DNA of 49,018 nt from a virus. The notes below the pieces were generated by a model, which was given only the letters and a program-made list of their open reading frames with translations, made no database searches and was not told where the DNA came from. Where the stretch lies: the IMG/VR virus record IMGVR_UViG_3300046167_000757, positions 1 to 49,018 of that record; one strand, written 5' to 3'. Below, piece by piece: positions 7,589-15,189 of this stretch. The stretch's first letter is position 1; every line of letters starts with the position of its first letter. A program made the position numbers and the translations under genes.

Positions 7589-7984
7589 ATGGCCCGAAAA
7601 GACGAAGCGAAATGGAAGCGCATCGTTGCATCAGTAAAAGCTGGTTCTAAAGGCGGGAAGCCGGGGCAGTGGAGCGCTAGGAAGGCGCAACTGGCTACGC
7701 AGCGGTATAAAAAATCCGGTGGCGGCTATACAGGTCCCAAGACTAAAGAGCAGAAATCTCTTTCGAAGTGGACAAAAGAGAAGTGGGGCACCAAGAGCGG
7801 GAAGAACAGTACACAGGGCAGCAAAGCTACTGGCGAGCGGTACTTACCGAAAAAAGCCCGTGAGTCTTTAAGCAAGAAAGAATACGCCGCTACCTCTCGT
7901 AAGAAGCGTGCTGACACCGCAAAAGGGAAGCAGTTTTCTTCGCAGCCGAAGAAGATTGCAAAGAAAACATCTCGATACAGGTGA
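7589..7984 (+). CDS. Basic phage protein (131 aa), part of a cluster of Lys-rich proteins
   Basis: Starts MARKDEAKWKRIVASVKAG, continues with GKPGQWSARKAQLATQRYK and ends KKTSRYR. The motif combination is common in phage genomes near head genes, though the role is unknown to me. I use the ATG at 7589; a longer frame from 7478 overlaps the preceding small gene and has no ribosome site, whereas AGGAG lies 11 bases before 7589. Together with its two upstream neighbours and the gene at 9453, it gives four small basic proteins flanking the capsid. Confidence 0.7.
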   Translation: MARKDEAKWKRIVASVKAGSKGGKPGQWSARKAQLATQRYKKSGGGYTGPKTKEQKSLSKWTKEKWGTKSGKNSTQGSKATGERYLPKKARESLSKKEYAATSRKKRADTAKGKQFSSQPKKIAKKTSRYR

Positions 7985-7988
7985 GGCC

Positions 7989-8120
7989 ATGGTAGTTACA
8001 GGGTATAAATGGCTTGCTTCATATTATTACCCACGCTAATATGATTTTTACGTCCATCCCTACGACATGGGGTCGGCCCGTAGCCGTAAAAAACGTACTC
8101 CTCGCCTGCAAAGGCGTTAA
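7989..8120 (+). pseudogene. Possible small basic gene interrupted by an in-frame TAA
   Basis: From ATG 7989 (GAGG upstream) the frame reads MVVTGYKWLASYYYPR, stops at TAA 8037-8039, and the same frame continues YDFYVHPYDMGSARSRKKR and TPRLQRR to a stop at 8118-8120. The continuation looks protein-like and basic, like the adjacent genes. The interrupting TAA lies within an operator-like dyad. It may be a real 16-residue gene, a damaged 43-residue gene, or chance. Confidence 0.3.
8026..8040. promoter_or_regulatory. Dyad operator-like site, copy 2 (one mismatch)
   Basis: ATTACCCACGCTAAT differs from the dyad at one position. It lies in the gap before the capsid gene, about 220 bp upstream of its start. 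Confidence 0.45.
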
Positions 8121-8141
8121 ACCTGCCGAGGTCGCACCTCG
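8103..8141 (+). other. Two hairpins in the capsid leader
   Basis: CGCCTGCAAAGGCG (8103-8116) forms a 5-bp stem closed by a GCAA tetraloop. CGAGGTCGCACCTCG (about 8127-8141) forms a perfect 6-bp stem with a CGC loop. Neither is followed by a T run, so they are not intrinsic terminators; RNA processing or stability of the capsid message is possible. The rest of the gap to 8261 has further weak stems (for example TTAGCCG with CGGCTGA) but no supported gene. Confidence 0.4.
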
Positions 8142-8261
8142 TAAATAAGCGCTAGTTCGTTGTCCCACGATACGGGAATACGGATTAGCCGCTCCTTTAA
8201 GTCGGCTGATAAGGCGGCGCGTGCCGCATAAATTATTTCGTCAATTTAATAGGAGGCCATC

Positions 8262-8672
8262 ATGGCTTTAACAAATTTCGGTACGCTTACAGGCGACCAA
8301 CTCCAAACTTGGAGCCGCGACTTCTGGAAAGTAGCTCGCAACCAATCTTTCATCAACCAGTTCGCTGGCACAGGTTCTAACGCTATGGTTCAGCGAGTAA
8401 CTGAACTTACTAAGAACCAGAAAGGCACTAAAGCTAACATCACTTTGCTAGCTGACATGACTTCTGACGGCATCACCGGTGACAATACTCTGGAAGGCAA
8501 CGAAGAAGCCCTTCGCGCGTATGACATCACCATTGAGCTGGATCAGCTGCGTTTCGCTAACCGCATCGCGGGCCGATTGCCGATCAGAAGACTGTTGTTA
8601 ACTTCCGTGAGCAATCTCGTGACGCACTTGCTTATGCAATGGCTGACCGTATGGACCAGTTGGCGTTCTTGA
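8262..8672 (+). CDS. Major capsid protein, N-terminal part (frameshifted)
   Basis: AGGAGG lies 8 bases before the ATG, the strongest ribosome site in this region, fitting a highly expressed coat protein. The sequence MALTNFGTLTGDQLQTWSRD, with KANITLLADMTSDGITGDN and ALRAYDITIELDQLRFANR, resembles N4 gp56/DUF4043-type major capsid proteins. About codon 105 the reading slips: RIADQKTVVNFREQSRDAL and AYAMADRMDQLAFLTL occur one base away, so residues after about 8575 in this frame are wrong. Expected full length is about 380-390 residues, ending at 9403. Confidence 0.8.
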   Translation: MALTNFGTLTGDQLQTWSRDFWKVARNQSFINQFAGTGSNAMVQRVTELTKNQKGTKANITLLADMTSDGITGDNTLEGNEEALRAYDITIELDQLRFANRIAGRLPIRRLLLTSVSNLVTHLLMQWLTVWTSWRS

Positions 8673-9073
8673 CTCTTGTCTGGTGTTGCTTACACTCAAC
8701 AAACAATGGTGCTCTGCGTACTACTTCTGGCACTGCTGGTCATGAGCTTGTCTGATCTGGAGTTTGCTTCAGACGTTTCTGCTCCTACACTGAGATCGTC
8801 ACCGTCGTTTGGGACGCTACTATCGTAGCTGGTGACACTACTGCATTACGCTAGCTGACAAGATCGGCTACGCACATCGTTAACTTGAAGGCTTATGCCA
8901 AAGATAACTACATCCGTGGTATTCGTGGTGCCGGTAACCAAGAAGCTGTTCCACATGTTCGTTACTCCACAGCAGATGGCTGCTCTGAAGCTAGACTCTG
9001 ACTTCCTTGCTAACGTCCGTAACGCTGGTGTTCGTGGCCCAACAACGAGCTGTTTGCTGGTTCTTCTAGCCTG
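8673..9073 (+). pseudogene. Major capsid protein, central part with multiple frame breaks
   Basis: Capsid-like sequence continues in changing frames: SGVAYTQQ, GALRTTSGTAG, SDLEFASDVSAP, EIVTVVWDATIVAGDT, LADKIGYAH, IVNLKAYAKDNYIRGIRGAG, VTPQQMAALKLDSDFLANVR and NELFAGSSSLMVDGVMVHEF. Five or more single-base changes are required to read through. The amino-acid content stays coherent between breaks, which argues for read errors or recent damage rather than an old pseudogene. Confidence 0.7.
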
Positions 9074-9403
9074 ATGGTTGACGGCGTCATGGTTCATGAG
9101 TTCCGACATGTCTTCTCAACTGAAGGCGCAACGTCTGGTGCTTCTGCCAACGCTGGTGCAGCTGGCTACAAGTGGGGTGCTAATGCCACCGTAGACGGAG
9201 CGCGAGCCCTGTTTGTCGGCGCTCAAGCACTGGCTATGGCTGACATCGGTCTGCCTGACATCGTAGAAGACACGTTCGACTACGGTAACCAGCTGGGTAT
9301 TTCGGTAGGCAAGATCTTCGGTCTTCGCAAGCCTAAGTACAACAGTGACATAAACGGCGGCGTAGAAGACTTTGGAGTCATCTGCCTCGATACCGCTCAG
9401 TAA
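9074..9403 (+). CDS. Major capsid protein, C-terminal part
   Basis: This frame gives the intact end of the coat protein: MVDGVMVHEFRHVF, then GAAGYKWGANATVDGARAL, VGAQALAMADIGLPDIVED, FDYGNQLGISVGKIFGLRK and the stop at 9403. DYGNQ...ISVGKIFG resembles the conserved C-terminal region of gp56-like capsid proteins. A strong intrinsic terminator follows 7 bases after the stop. Confidence 0.8.
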   Translation: MVDGVMVHEFRHVFSTEGATSGASANAGAAGYKWGANATVDGARALFVGAQALAMADIGLPDIVEDTFDYGNQLGISVGKIFGLRKPKYNSDINGGVEDFGVICLDTAQ

Positions 9404-9410
9404 AGTCCAT

Positions 9411-9433
9411 GGCCCCCTTCGGGGGGCCTTTTT
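9411..9433 (+). terminator. Rho-independent terminator after the capsid gene
   Basis: GGCCCCC-TTCG-GGGGGCC forms a 7-bp GC stem with a UUCG tetraloop, followed by TTTTT. It should reduce transcription past the capsid gene, raising coat protein relative to downstream genes. Confidence 0.9.
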
Positions 9434-9452
9434 CTCAAGGAGCTTTATACAA

Positions 9453-9839
9453 ATGAGAAACCCGGGCACTAGACGCAGACAAAGAAGGGCAGCTACTCGT
9501 TCTAAGGCGAGGGTTGAACCAAGATCACCTAAGAGGTACTCCAGCGGAATTGCAAGAGCTGCTGCTAGCTCTGGAAGTGCAAATACAAAGACTAATCGTA
9601 ACTACGATGCATCACCGGCACCCGAAACAAAAGGGGGCAAGCGTAATCCTAGGGCTGTCGCGTCAAGCAAGTCGCGAGACGCTACAGGCGGCGTGAAGAC
9701 CAAGGCCGGTACTTATAAGACGTTTAGAAAGGACTCCACAGCAGCGAAGGATTTTAGATCTGCTTTCGCAGCTGCAAGAAAGAAAGGCTACAAGACTTTT
9801 ACTTGGAACGGCAAAAAATACACCACTAAGACTAAATAG
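9453..9839 (+). CDS. Small basic virion-associated protein (128 aa)
   Basis: AAGGAG lies about 10 bases before the ATG at 9453, so the longer frame starting at 9372 across the terminator is not used. The protein begins MRNPGTRRRQRRAATRSKA, is strongly basic throughout and ends with DFRSAFAAARKKGYKTFTW and NGKKYTTKTK, a motif I recall from phage head-associated proteins in which the end forms a short beta hairpin. It lies between the capsid and the head-tail adaptor genes. A head decoration or DNA-binding role is an inference. Confidence 0.65.
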   Translation: MRNPGTRRRQRRAATRSKARVEPRSPKRYSSGIARAAASSGSANTKTNRNYDASPAPETKGGKRNPRAVASSKSRDATGGVKTKAGTYKTFRKDSTAAKDFRSAFAAARKKGYKTFTWNGKKYTTKTK

Positions 9840-9847
9840 GATTTTTC

Positions 9848-10201
9848 ATGAAGATTATCTGCAAGGAGCCTCTCAGAGTCGCCACTCTGTCTGGGGCCGT
9901 AGTGCTATTTGAAGCAGGCGTACCTCGCGAAGTAAGCGAGGAAATCGGGAAAGCAGCATTGGTTATGGGCGCGGACATCGTGTCGGACTCATTAAAAGAA
10001 ACGCCGGTAGCTGCACCGGAAGAAGAGACCGGGGCCGAGAAGACGTTGGCTCAAGTTATGGAAGATATTATCGAGGCGGCGAACCCTGGTGATTTCAAAG
10101 CAGATGGAACGCCAAAAGCTACCGTCGTAAACAAGTATGCAGGGCGTTCTGTCACTACGACAGAACGTGAAGAGGCTTGGGAGCAAGCTCTTAACTCTTA
10201 A
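9848..10201 (+). CDS. Hypothetical head protein (117 aa)
   Basis: Begins MKIICKEPLRVATLSGAVV, a compact beta-rich start, followed by an acidic linker (AAPEEETGAEKTL) and a helical end (VTTTEREEAWEQALNS). The first 45 residues resemble small head-completion or fibre-cap proteins in layout, and the second half could be a separate small domain. It is in the head-tail connector block, 8 bp after the previous gene. No family recognised with confidence. Confidence 0.6.
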   Translation: MKIICKEPLRVATLSGAVVLFEAGVPREVSEEIGKAALVMGADIVSDSLKETPVAAPEEETGAEKTLAQVMEDIIEAANPGDFKADGTPKATVVNKYAGRSVTTTEREEAWEQALNS

Positions 10202-10215
10202 AGCGAAGGGTCTAT

Positions 10216-10896
10216 ATGAGTGTCACAGTAGCAAGCGTTATAGACAGAGTGCAATCGGTGATACAGGACGCCAGTGGCATTCGATGGCCCGAGGCTGAGT
10301 TAATACTGTGGGTTAATGACGCGCAGCGTGAAATTGCGCTGATTAAACCTGACTCTACTGCTACTAACACCACCGTCACACTTGCCACTGGTACTAAGCA
10401 GGACATTCCTAGCTCAGGCAATCGGTTGCTTCGGGTTGTTCGAAACATGTCCGCTGCGTCAAATGGAACGGGCGGCAGAACTATTAGACTAGTTTCCGAG
10501 GAGATTCTGGACGCGCAGACCCCTAGCTGGCATGACCCGGCTGTAACTGGGGATGCAAAACACGGGACTCAAGTGAAGCATTATGTTTATAACGATGAGA
10601 ACCCCCGTAACTACTACGTCTATCCTGGGGTAAGTGGTAACGCTTACATCGAGATCGTTTACTCAGCAAACCCAGCGACTGTCGGCGCAAGTGACAACCT
10701 TGCAATACCTGACATCTTCGGCACAGCCGTAATGAATTACGTCTTATACATGGCTTTCATGAAAGATTCTGAGTACGCAGGTAACGCTCAGCGCGCAGGT
10801 GGTCACTACCAGTTGTTTACAACGGCTGTTGCGGGTAAGGGGCAGATCGATGTCGTGACGAGCCCTAACGCTGATAGCGCAAGGCCGGGAGTATAA
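10216..10896 (+). CDS. Head-tail adaptor protein (DUF6682-like)
   Basis: A 226-residue protein starting MSVTVASVIDRVQSVIQDA, with RWPEAELILWVNDAQREIA near residue 24. This opening helix pair is typical of podovirus gp4/gp11-type adaptors that join portal and tail. Later blocks include VYPGVSGNAYIEIVYSANP and FGTAVMNYVLYMAFMKDSE, characteristic of the DUF6682 family as I remember it. It stands directly before another tail-adaptor-like gene, 2 bp apart. Role: ring below the portal to which the nozzle binds. Confidence 0.7.
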   Translation: MSVTVASVIDRVQSVIQDASGIRWPEAELILWVNDAQREIALIKPDSTATNTTVTLATGTKQDIPSSGNRLLRVVRNMSAASNGTGGRTIRLVSEEILDAQTPSWHDPAVTGDAKHGTQVKHYVYNDENPRNYYVYPGVSGNAYIEIVYSANPATVGASDNLAIPDIFGTAVMNYVLYMAFMKDSEYAGNAQRAGGHYQLFTTAVAGKGQIDVVTSPNADSARPGV

Positions 10897-10898
10897 CT

Positions 10899-11585
10899 AT
10901 GGCTACAACTTACGAGACGCTGCTCCCTGAAATAATGCCGATGGTGCCGGGCTGTCCTGACACCCTAATAGAAAACAACATCCGCGCAGCGGCGATCGAG
11001 CTGTGCGAGAAAGCGCCTGTGTATCAGCAGGAGCTAGACCCTGTCACAACGGTCGCTAACATTTACGAGTACGACTTGGAGCCACCAAGCGGGGCGGTCA
11101 CCCATAAAATACTGTGGGTAACGCATCAAGGGCACGACTTAGAGCCTATCTCTACGGGATTGCTAGAGCAGCGTTTACCGAAGTGGCGGGACGCGAGTAA
11201 TGCGGGTACGCCAAAGTATTTTGTGAAGGTGACGCAGGCCGCGTTCTGGCTCGCTCCAGTCCCAAACGCCACAGAGTCACAGGCGGTCATCCTGCGAGCT
11301 CAACTGAAGCCAACATATACGTCTACCGCCTGTGATGACGGCGTTATGACTGATTACCGCGACGCAATTGTACAGGGGGCACTGTTCCGCCTGTTGCGGA
11401 TGCCCAGTAAGGATTGGACTGATTTTGGTGGCGCACAGGTATACGGCACCCTTTTTCAGCAGAGTATTCAAGAAGCCGAGCGCAGATCGCGCCATGAAGA
11501 TATGCCAATAGCCAGGAAGGTGAATTATGGAGGGTTATACCGCTCCCCCAAGCACTCAAAAAACCGATATGGAAGAGAAGTCTAG
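10899..11585 (+). CDS. Tail adaptor/tail tube-like structural protein (228 aa)
   Basis: Starts MATTYETLLPEIMPMVPGC, with ENNIRAAAIELCEKAPVYQ, a pattern found in podovirus proteins that follow the head adaptor. The C-terminal part is rich in Arg, Tyr and helix (QQSIQEAERRSRHED). It overlaps the next gene by 59 bp. Likely a structural component of the head-tail junction, assigned by position and N-terminal pattern only. Confidence 0.6.
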   Translation: MATTYETLLPEIMPMVPGCPDTLIENNIRAAAIELCEKAPVYQQELDPVTTVANIYEYDLEPPSGAVTHKILWVTHQGHDLEPISTGLLEQRLPKWRDASNAGTPKYFVKVTQAAFWLAPVPNATESQAVILRAQLKPTYTSTACDDGVMTDYRDAIVQGALFRLLRMPSKDWTDFGGAQVYGTLFQQSIQEAERRSRHEDMPIARKVNYGGLYRSPKHSKNRYGREV

Positions 11586-11997
11586 TGACTGGGTTCTCTC
11601 AGATATTAGGTCGCATTGGTACTGGGTTAGGCCAGCGCTTGAAGAAATTATTGATGAAAGTTTGTTTGTGGACCTCATACCCGAAGATGTTTATGCAGCA
11701 TGTAAAGCAGAGGATGCACATCTTTGGGTTTCAGATGTTGGGTTTGTTGTGACTACAGTCACTACAGAGGCATACACCGGGGTGCGCTCTTTACTCTTGT
11801 GGTTCTCGTATGCCCGTCAGCGTGGTGACGCAGTGGGGATTAGCCATTGCGCTTTTTTCGAGCAGGTCGCTCGGGATATTGGCGCTAAGTACCTAGAAAC
11901 AAAAACAGCGAGCGTAAAGCTGGCCGAGTATTTACAGGAGAAAGTCGGTTGGGAGTTAGAGCTCCTTACTTTAAAGAAGGATGTAAGACATGGGTAA
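11527..11997 (+). CDS. GNAT-like internal virion or accessory protein (156 aa)
   Basis: The segment WYWVRPALEEIIDESLFVD then LIPEDVYAACKAEDAHLWV resembles the gp13-like/N-acetyltransferase-fold proteins that stand before internal virion proteins in podoviruses. AGGAAGG precedes the ATG at 11527; a second ATG at 11569 (MEEKSSDW) is possible and would shorten the overlap with the upstream gene. No acetyl-CoA P-loop motif is obvious, so enzymatic activity is uncertain. Confidence 0.5.
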   Translation: MEGYTAPPSTQKTDMEEKSSDWVLSDIRSHWYWVRPALEEIIDESLFVDLIPEDVYAACKAEDAHLWVSDVGFVVTTVTTEAYTGVRSLLLWFSYARQRGDAVGISHCAFFEQVARDIGAKYLETKTASVKLAEYLQEKVGWELELLTLKKDVRHG

Positions 11998-12577
11998 AGG
12001 TCCAGAGAAAGTTAAACCCTCAGAAGCCGAGAAAGTTTCGGCAGGGGTGGCGAAGGCGGAGTACGACCGGTTTAAGCAGCTGTATGACCCTTTGCTGCAG
12101 CAGATGCGTGACAAGTCGATGACTGACGATTACAAGACTACGTTGCGAGGCAGGGCCAACGCCGACACGCAGCAAGCGCTTTCCGGTGGGGGCTTTCAAG
12201 AGACGCAGAGAGTCAATGCAGCGGGCGATCGTTCTGCTGCGATACAAGGTCAGCTTGGTCAAGCAAATGCCGCCGCCAAAGGCATCGAGAACACCATGAA
12301 GACCGGCGTTCTTGGGACTGCTAGGGGACAAGCGGCAGAGGCGCAAGTTGGCCTAGCAAAAGCTTCTCGACTTGGCGCCTCTGAGGCACTCACTAAAGCG
12401 AAAGCCAACCAGCAGGTTTCCGCTGCTAAGTACAGAGCTGGCGGTCAGTTGGCAGGCGCGGTTGCTGGAGGGGCGCTCAACAAGTATCTAGATGCTAACC
12501 CAGATGCGGCAAAGTCAGGTTTTGGTAAGTTCGCGCAAAGCTTTACCGACAACCTTGCGGCGCAAGGAGGTATTTGA
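11990..12577 (+). CDS. Internal virion protein candidate (195 aa)
   Basis: An Ala/Gln/Gly-rich, mostly helical protein: MGKGPEKVKPSEAEKVSAG at the start, SAAIQGQLGQANAAAKGIE centrally, and a hydrophobic Gly/Ala stretch AGGQLAGAVAGGALNKYL near the end. Such composition is typical of podovirus ejection proteins, which leave the virion to form a conduit across the envelope. The start overlaps the preceding stop and its own stop overlaps the next start, so the set is translationally linked. Confidence 0.55.
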   Translation: MGKGPEKVKPSEAEKVSAGVAKAEYDRFKQLYDPLLQQMRDKSMTDDYKTTLRGRANADTQQALSGGGFQETQRVNAAGDRSAAIQGQLGQANAAAKGIENTMKTGVLGTARGQAAEAQVGLAKASRLGASEALTKAKANQQVSAAKYRAGGQLAGAVAGGALNKYLDANPDAAKSGFGKFAQSFTDNLAAQGGI

Positions 12578-13185
12578 TGTCAATCGGAAACATTCCAGAC
12601 GTAGCGGCTATACAGCGCGGCAGCAATCCCACCACTGGCGGAAACCCCTATACAAACGGGCAGATCCCAACAGTGAGCGATCCCGACAAGACTTACGCTG
12701 ACATGACTCGTCAGCAGTATCTCGACTACGTCAATGAATATGGGCAGTTTGAAGAGGATCTGATCAATCAAGCGCAAAATGATACTGGCCTCATCGATCA
12801 GGCGCGCGAGGACGTGGCGGGTGCCCAGCAGATGGCAAGTGATGTTGCACAGCGCAATATCAGTCGTTACGGCGCAAGTCTCACACCAGCACAACAGCAA
12901 GAGATGCAGCGCAGTCTGGGTAGGAGTAACACGCTCGGTGGGATTCAATCTATCTCGGACGCTCGCTTAGCACAGCGCGACGCGAACCAGAGAGCCTTAT
13001 CGGACCTTATTAATATTGGGCAGGGCGTAAATCGCTCGTCTCTGCAGCAGATGGGGTCTGCCGCTGCCGACGCAACTGCTCGGAACAACGCATATACGCA
13101 AGCCAAGGCTGCTTCAAAAGCCCAAACCTACGGAATGATCGGTAGTTTAGGGTCGGCAGCAATCCTCGGCGCGTTTTTACTGTAA
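12577..13185 (+). CDS. Internal virion protein, T7 gp14-like
   Basis: GGAGG lies 7 bases before ATG 12577, which overlaps the previous stop by one base. The 202-residue protein is about the size of T7 gp14 (196). It is Gln/Ala-rich with helical repeats (AQNDTGLIDQAREDVAGAQ, YGASLTPAQQQEMQRSLG) and ends with a hydrophobic segment GMIGSLGSAAILGAFLL, consistent with insertion into the outer membrane during DNA ejection. It is followed by proteins that match gp15 and gp16 in order and size. Confidence 0.6.
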   Translation: MSIGNIPDVAAIQRGSNPTTGGNPYTNGQIPTVSDPDKTYADMTRQQYLDYVNEYGQFEEDLINQAQNDTGLIDQAREDVAGAQQMASDVAQRNISRYGASLTPAQQQEMQRSLGRSNTLGGIQSISDARLAQRDANQRALSDLINIGQGVNRSSLQQMGSAAADATARNNAYTQAKAASKAQTYGMIGSLGSAAILGAFLL

Positions 13186-13194
13186 GGAAAAACT

Positions 13195-15186
13195 ATGAGC
13201 GTTTTAGCAGGTCTTGGTATGGGTTTGGCGGGAGCTGGGGCGGCTATTTCCGCCAGAGACGCGCGCGAACGCGACGAACGACAGCTTGTCCTCAACGAAC
13301 AACAGGGGGCGCGTCTAGCTACTGAAGAACGAGAGCGATTAGACGTAGACGCCGCGAATGGCACCATGACGTTAATTAATAACGCGGGGTTTTGGAACGC
13401 CACTAAGACTCGCATCGACGGCAAAAAGTTATCTGCGGGGCTAGAAGCTGGTGACGCTCAGGCTAGAAGTGTGGCGCTTGGTATTGCCAGATCGAATGGC
13501 TTAATTGATCCCTCAGTAAAAGACGCTAGGTGGGTCAAAGGACCAAACGACGAATGGGTTATTCAGACTTCCAATGAGGACGGCTCATTTGGCGTTATCA
13601 CGTTGGACGGCAGTAACGACCCGAATGCTCCAGTTGCTTCATTTAAAACCCTTGAAGAATTTGTCGACGTAACGAATGAAGCCCTAGCGGACACATTGAG
13701 GATTCAAACGAAATTTGATAATGCTACGGCACTTGAGGCTGAAGGCATCGTGACTGCTGACTACAGGGGGGTTGAAGAAGCGATAGCAGGCTTGCCCCCT
13801 GAGCAACAAATAGCAACAAGAAGAGGCGTAGTAGCAGGCGCTGCACAGATTAAGGACCCAGCTGAGAAGCAGAAGTTTATTGATTCCGTTGCATCCGGTG
13901 AGCCGCCCGCTGAATCCGAAACTCCAGCGCCAGAAAATACTATGACTCCTGATGAGGAGCCTACGCAAGCCCCGCGCCCAAGCCGAGGTCCGCTTGCAGT
14001 TATGGGCGAGCAAGAGCAACGGGGGCTCGACGCTCGCGAAAGACTAAACAACACACGCGCTGAGCGGCGAAGAAGTCAGCTACCTGACGAAATAGCAGCT
14101 GCGGAGGCCGACCTTGCCCAAATTCAAGCAGACTTCGAGGAACGTGGTGTTAAGCCACGACGCCAGGGAGCGAACGGGGAGCTTGAGCATCCCGCTATTC
14201 AACAGCGCAAAGACAAGATTACCGGCTTGAAAGCAGAGATGGCCGAGCTCGAACCCGCAACATTCACCATGGACACCCCTGAGCAGCAGGCGTCTGTCGA
14301 TAAAGTGGTTGAACAAACCAAGGACATGCCGACTGATCAGGTAGTAGAGAAGGTTATGTCCGGCGAAATTACTGTCTCGCCAGAGGAGCAAGCGGCGATA
14401 GCAACACAGCTGCAGCAAGCAGGCGTGGAAACTGTCGCTGACTTGGCAAGCCTTAAAAACAGTAAAGACCGTGCCATGGCTCGGGTAGCGATGATCGCAG
14501 CTGTCGGCGGCACAAGTAATGACAGGGCTCCAGATCGCGCTACTCAACGACAGATGCTGGCTGAAATTAACAACATCTTTGAGACAGGCACCGCATCAAT
14601 GTCTGCGAAAGACGCAACGACCCTAGATCTACAACAGCAAAACGTGGATCTGCGTTTTGCTGAGTTTGAGCGGGCGGTTTATAACGATAGGCGAGACGCA
14701 GTGCAGCTGGCGGCAACGGCTGGCTCGGAAATGCTTAAAGAGTGGGGCAAGATAAAAGAGGAAGAGGGCGATAATTTTGAAGCAGCGATGCGCTTCCTAA
14801 ATACTCAGGCGGCACCCTTTATTAATGAGTATAGAAATAAGCCAGAATGGCTGCAGAAAGCATACAAAGACGCACTAAACCCCGTCGTATCTGAAATTCT
14901 TGCCGCTTATGCCTCGCAAGAGGAAGGCGGTTTGTCTGAGTCTTTCCTATCTATATTCCGTGGGGATATTGACCGCGAGAATATTTCTAAGACCGACTTC
15001 GATCTAAACCGCGTTATGGGCGACTTTACTAACGATGACCCACCAAAGCTGAAGGGTTTCTGGTTTGTAGATTCTGCCGGTATGAAGCTCGACGAGTCTG
15101 TAGAAGCCAAAGTTGTACAGGACCAGGATCAAACGCTTTACGACATATTGGTAATGGCCGCAGTTTCTAATCGGGGTAGGGGCTAA
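13195..15186 (+). CDS. Internal virion protein, T7 gp15-like (663 aa)
   Basis: A long, largely helical protein starting MSVLAGLGMGLAGAGAAIS, a Gly/Ala-rich hydrophobic opening common in these ejection proteins, followed by charged helices. Residues about 230-350 are proline- and charge-rich (ESETPAPENTMTPDEEPTQ), suggesting a linker, then coiled coil (IAAAEADLAQIQADFEERG). Order and length correspond to gp15 of T7-like phages, which with gp16 forms the periplasmic tunnel. The frame is intact and AAGGAA precedes the ATG. Confidence 0.6.
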   Translation: MSVLAGLGMGLAGAGAAISARDARERDERQLVLNEQQGARLATEERERLDVDAANGTMTLINNAGFWNATKTRIDGKKLSAGLEAGDAQARSVALGIARSNGLIDPSVKDARWVKGPNDEWVIQTSNEDGSFGVITLDGSNDPNAPVASFKTLEEFVDVTNEALADTLRIQTKFDNATALEAEGIVTADYRGVEEAIAGLPPEQQIATRRGVVAGAAQIKDPAEKQKFIDSVASGEPPAESETPAPENTMTPDEEPTQAPRPSRGPLAVMGEQEQRGLDARERLNNTRAERRRSQLPDEIAAAEADLAQIQADFEERGVKPRRQGANGELEHPAIQQRKDKITGLKAEMAELEPATFTMDTPEQQASVDKVVEQTKDMPTDQVVEKVMSGEITVSPEEQAAIATQLQQAGVETVADLASLKNSKDRAMARVAMIAAVGGTSNDRAPDRATQRQMLAEINNIFETGTASMSAKDATTLDLQQQNVDLRFAEFERAVYNDRRDAVQLAATAGSEMLKEWGKIKEEEGDNFEAAMRFLNTQAAPFINEYRNKPEWLQKAYKDALNPVVSEILAAYASQEEGGLSESFLSIFRGDIDRENISKTDFDLNRVMGDFTNDDPPKLKGFWFVDSAGMKLDESVEAKVVQDQDQTLYDILVMAAVSNRGRG

Positions 15187-15189
15187 TAA

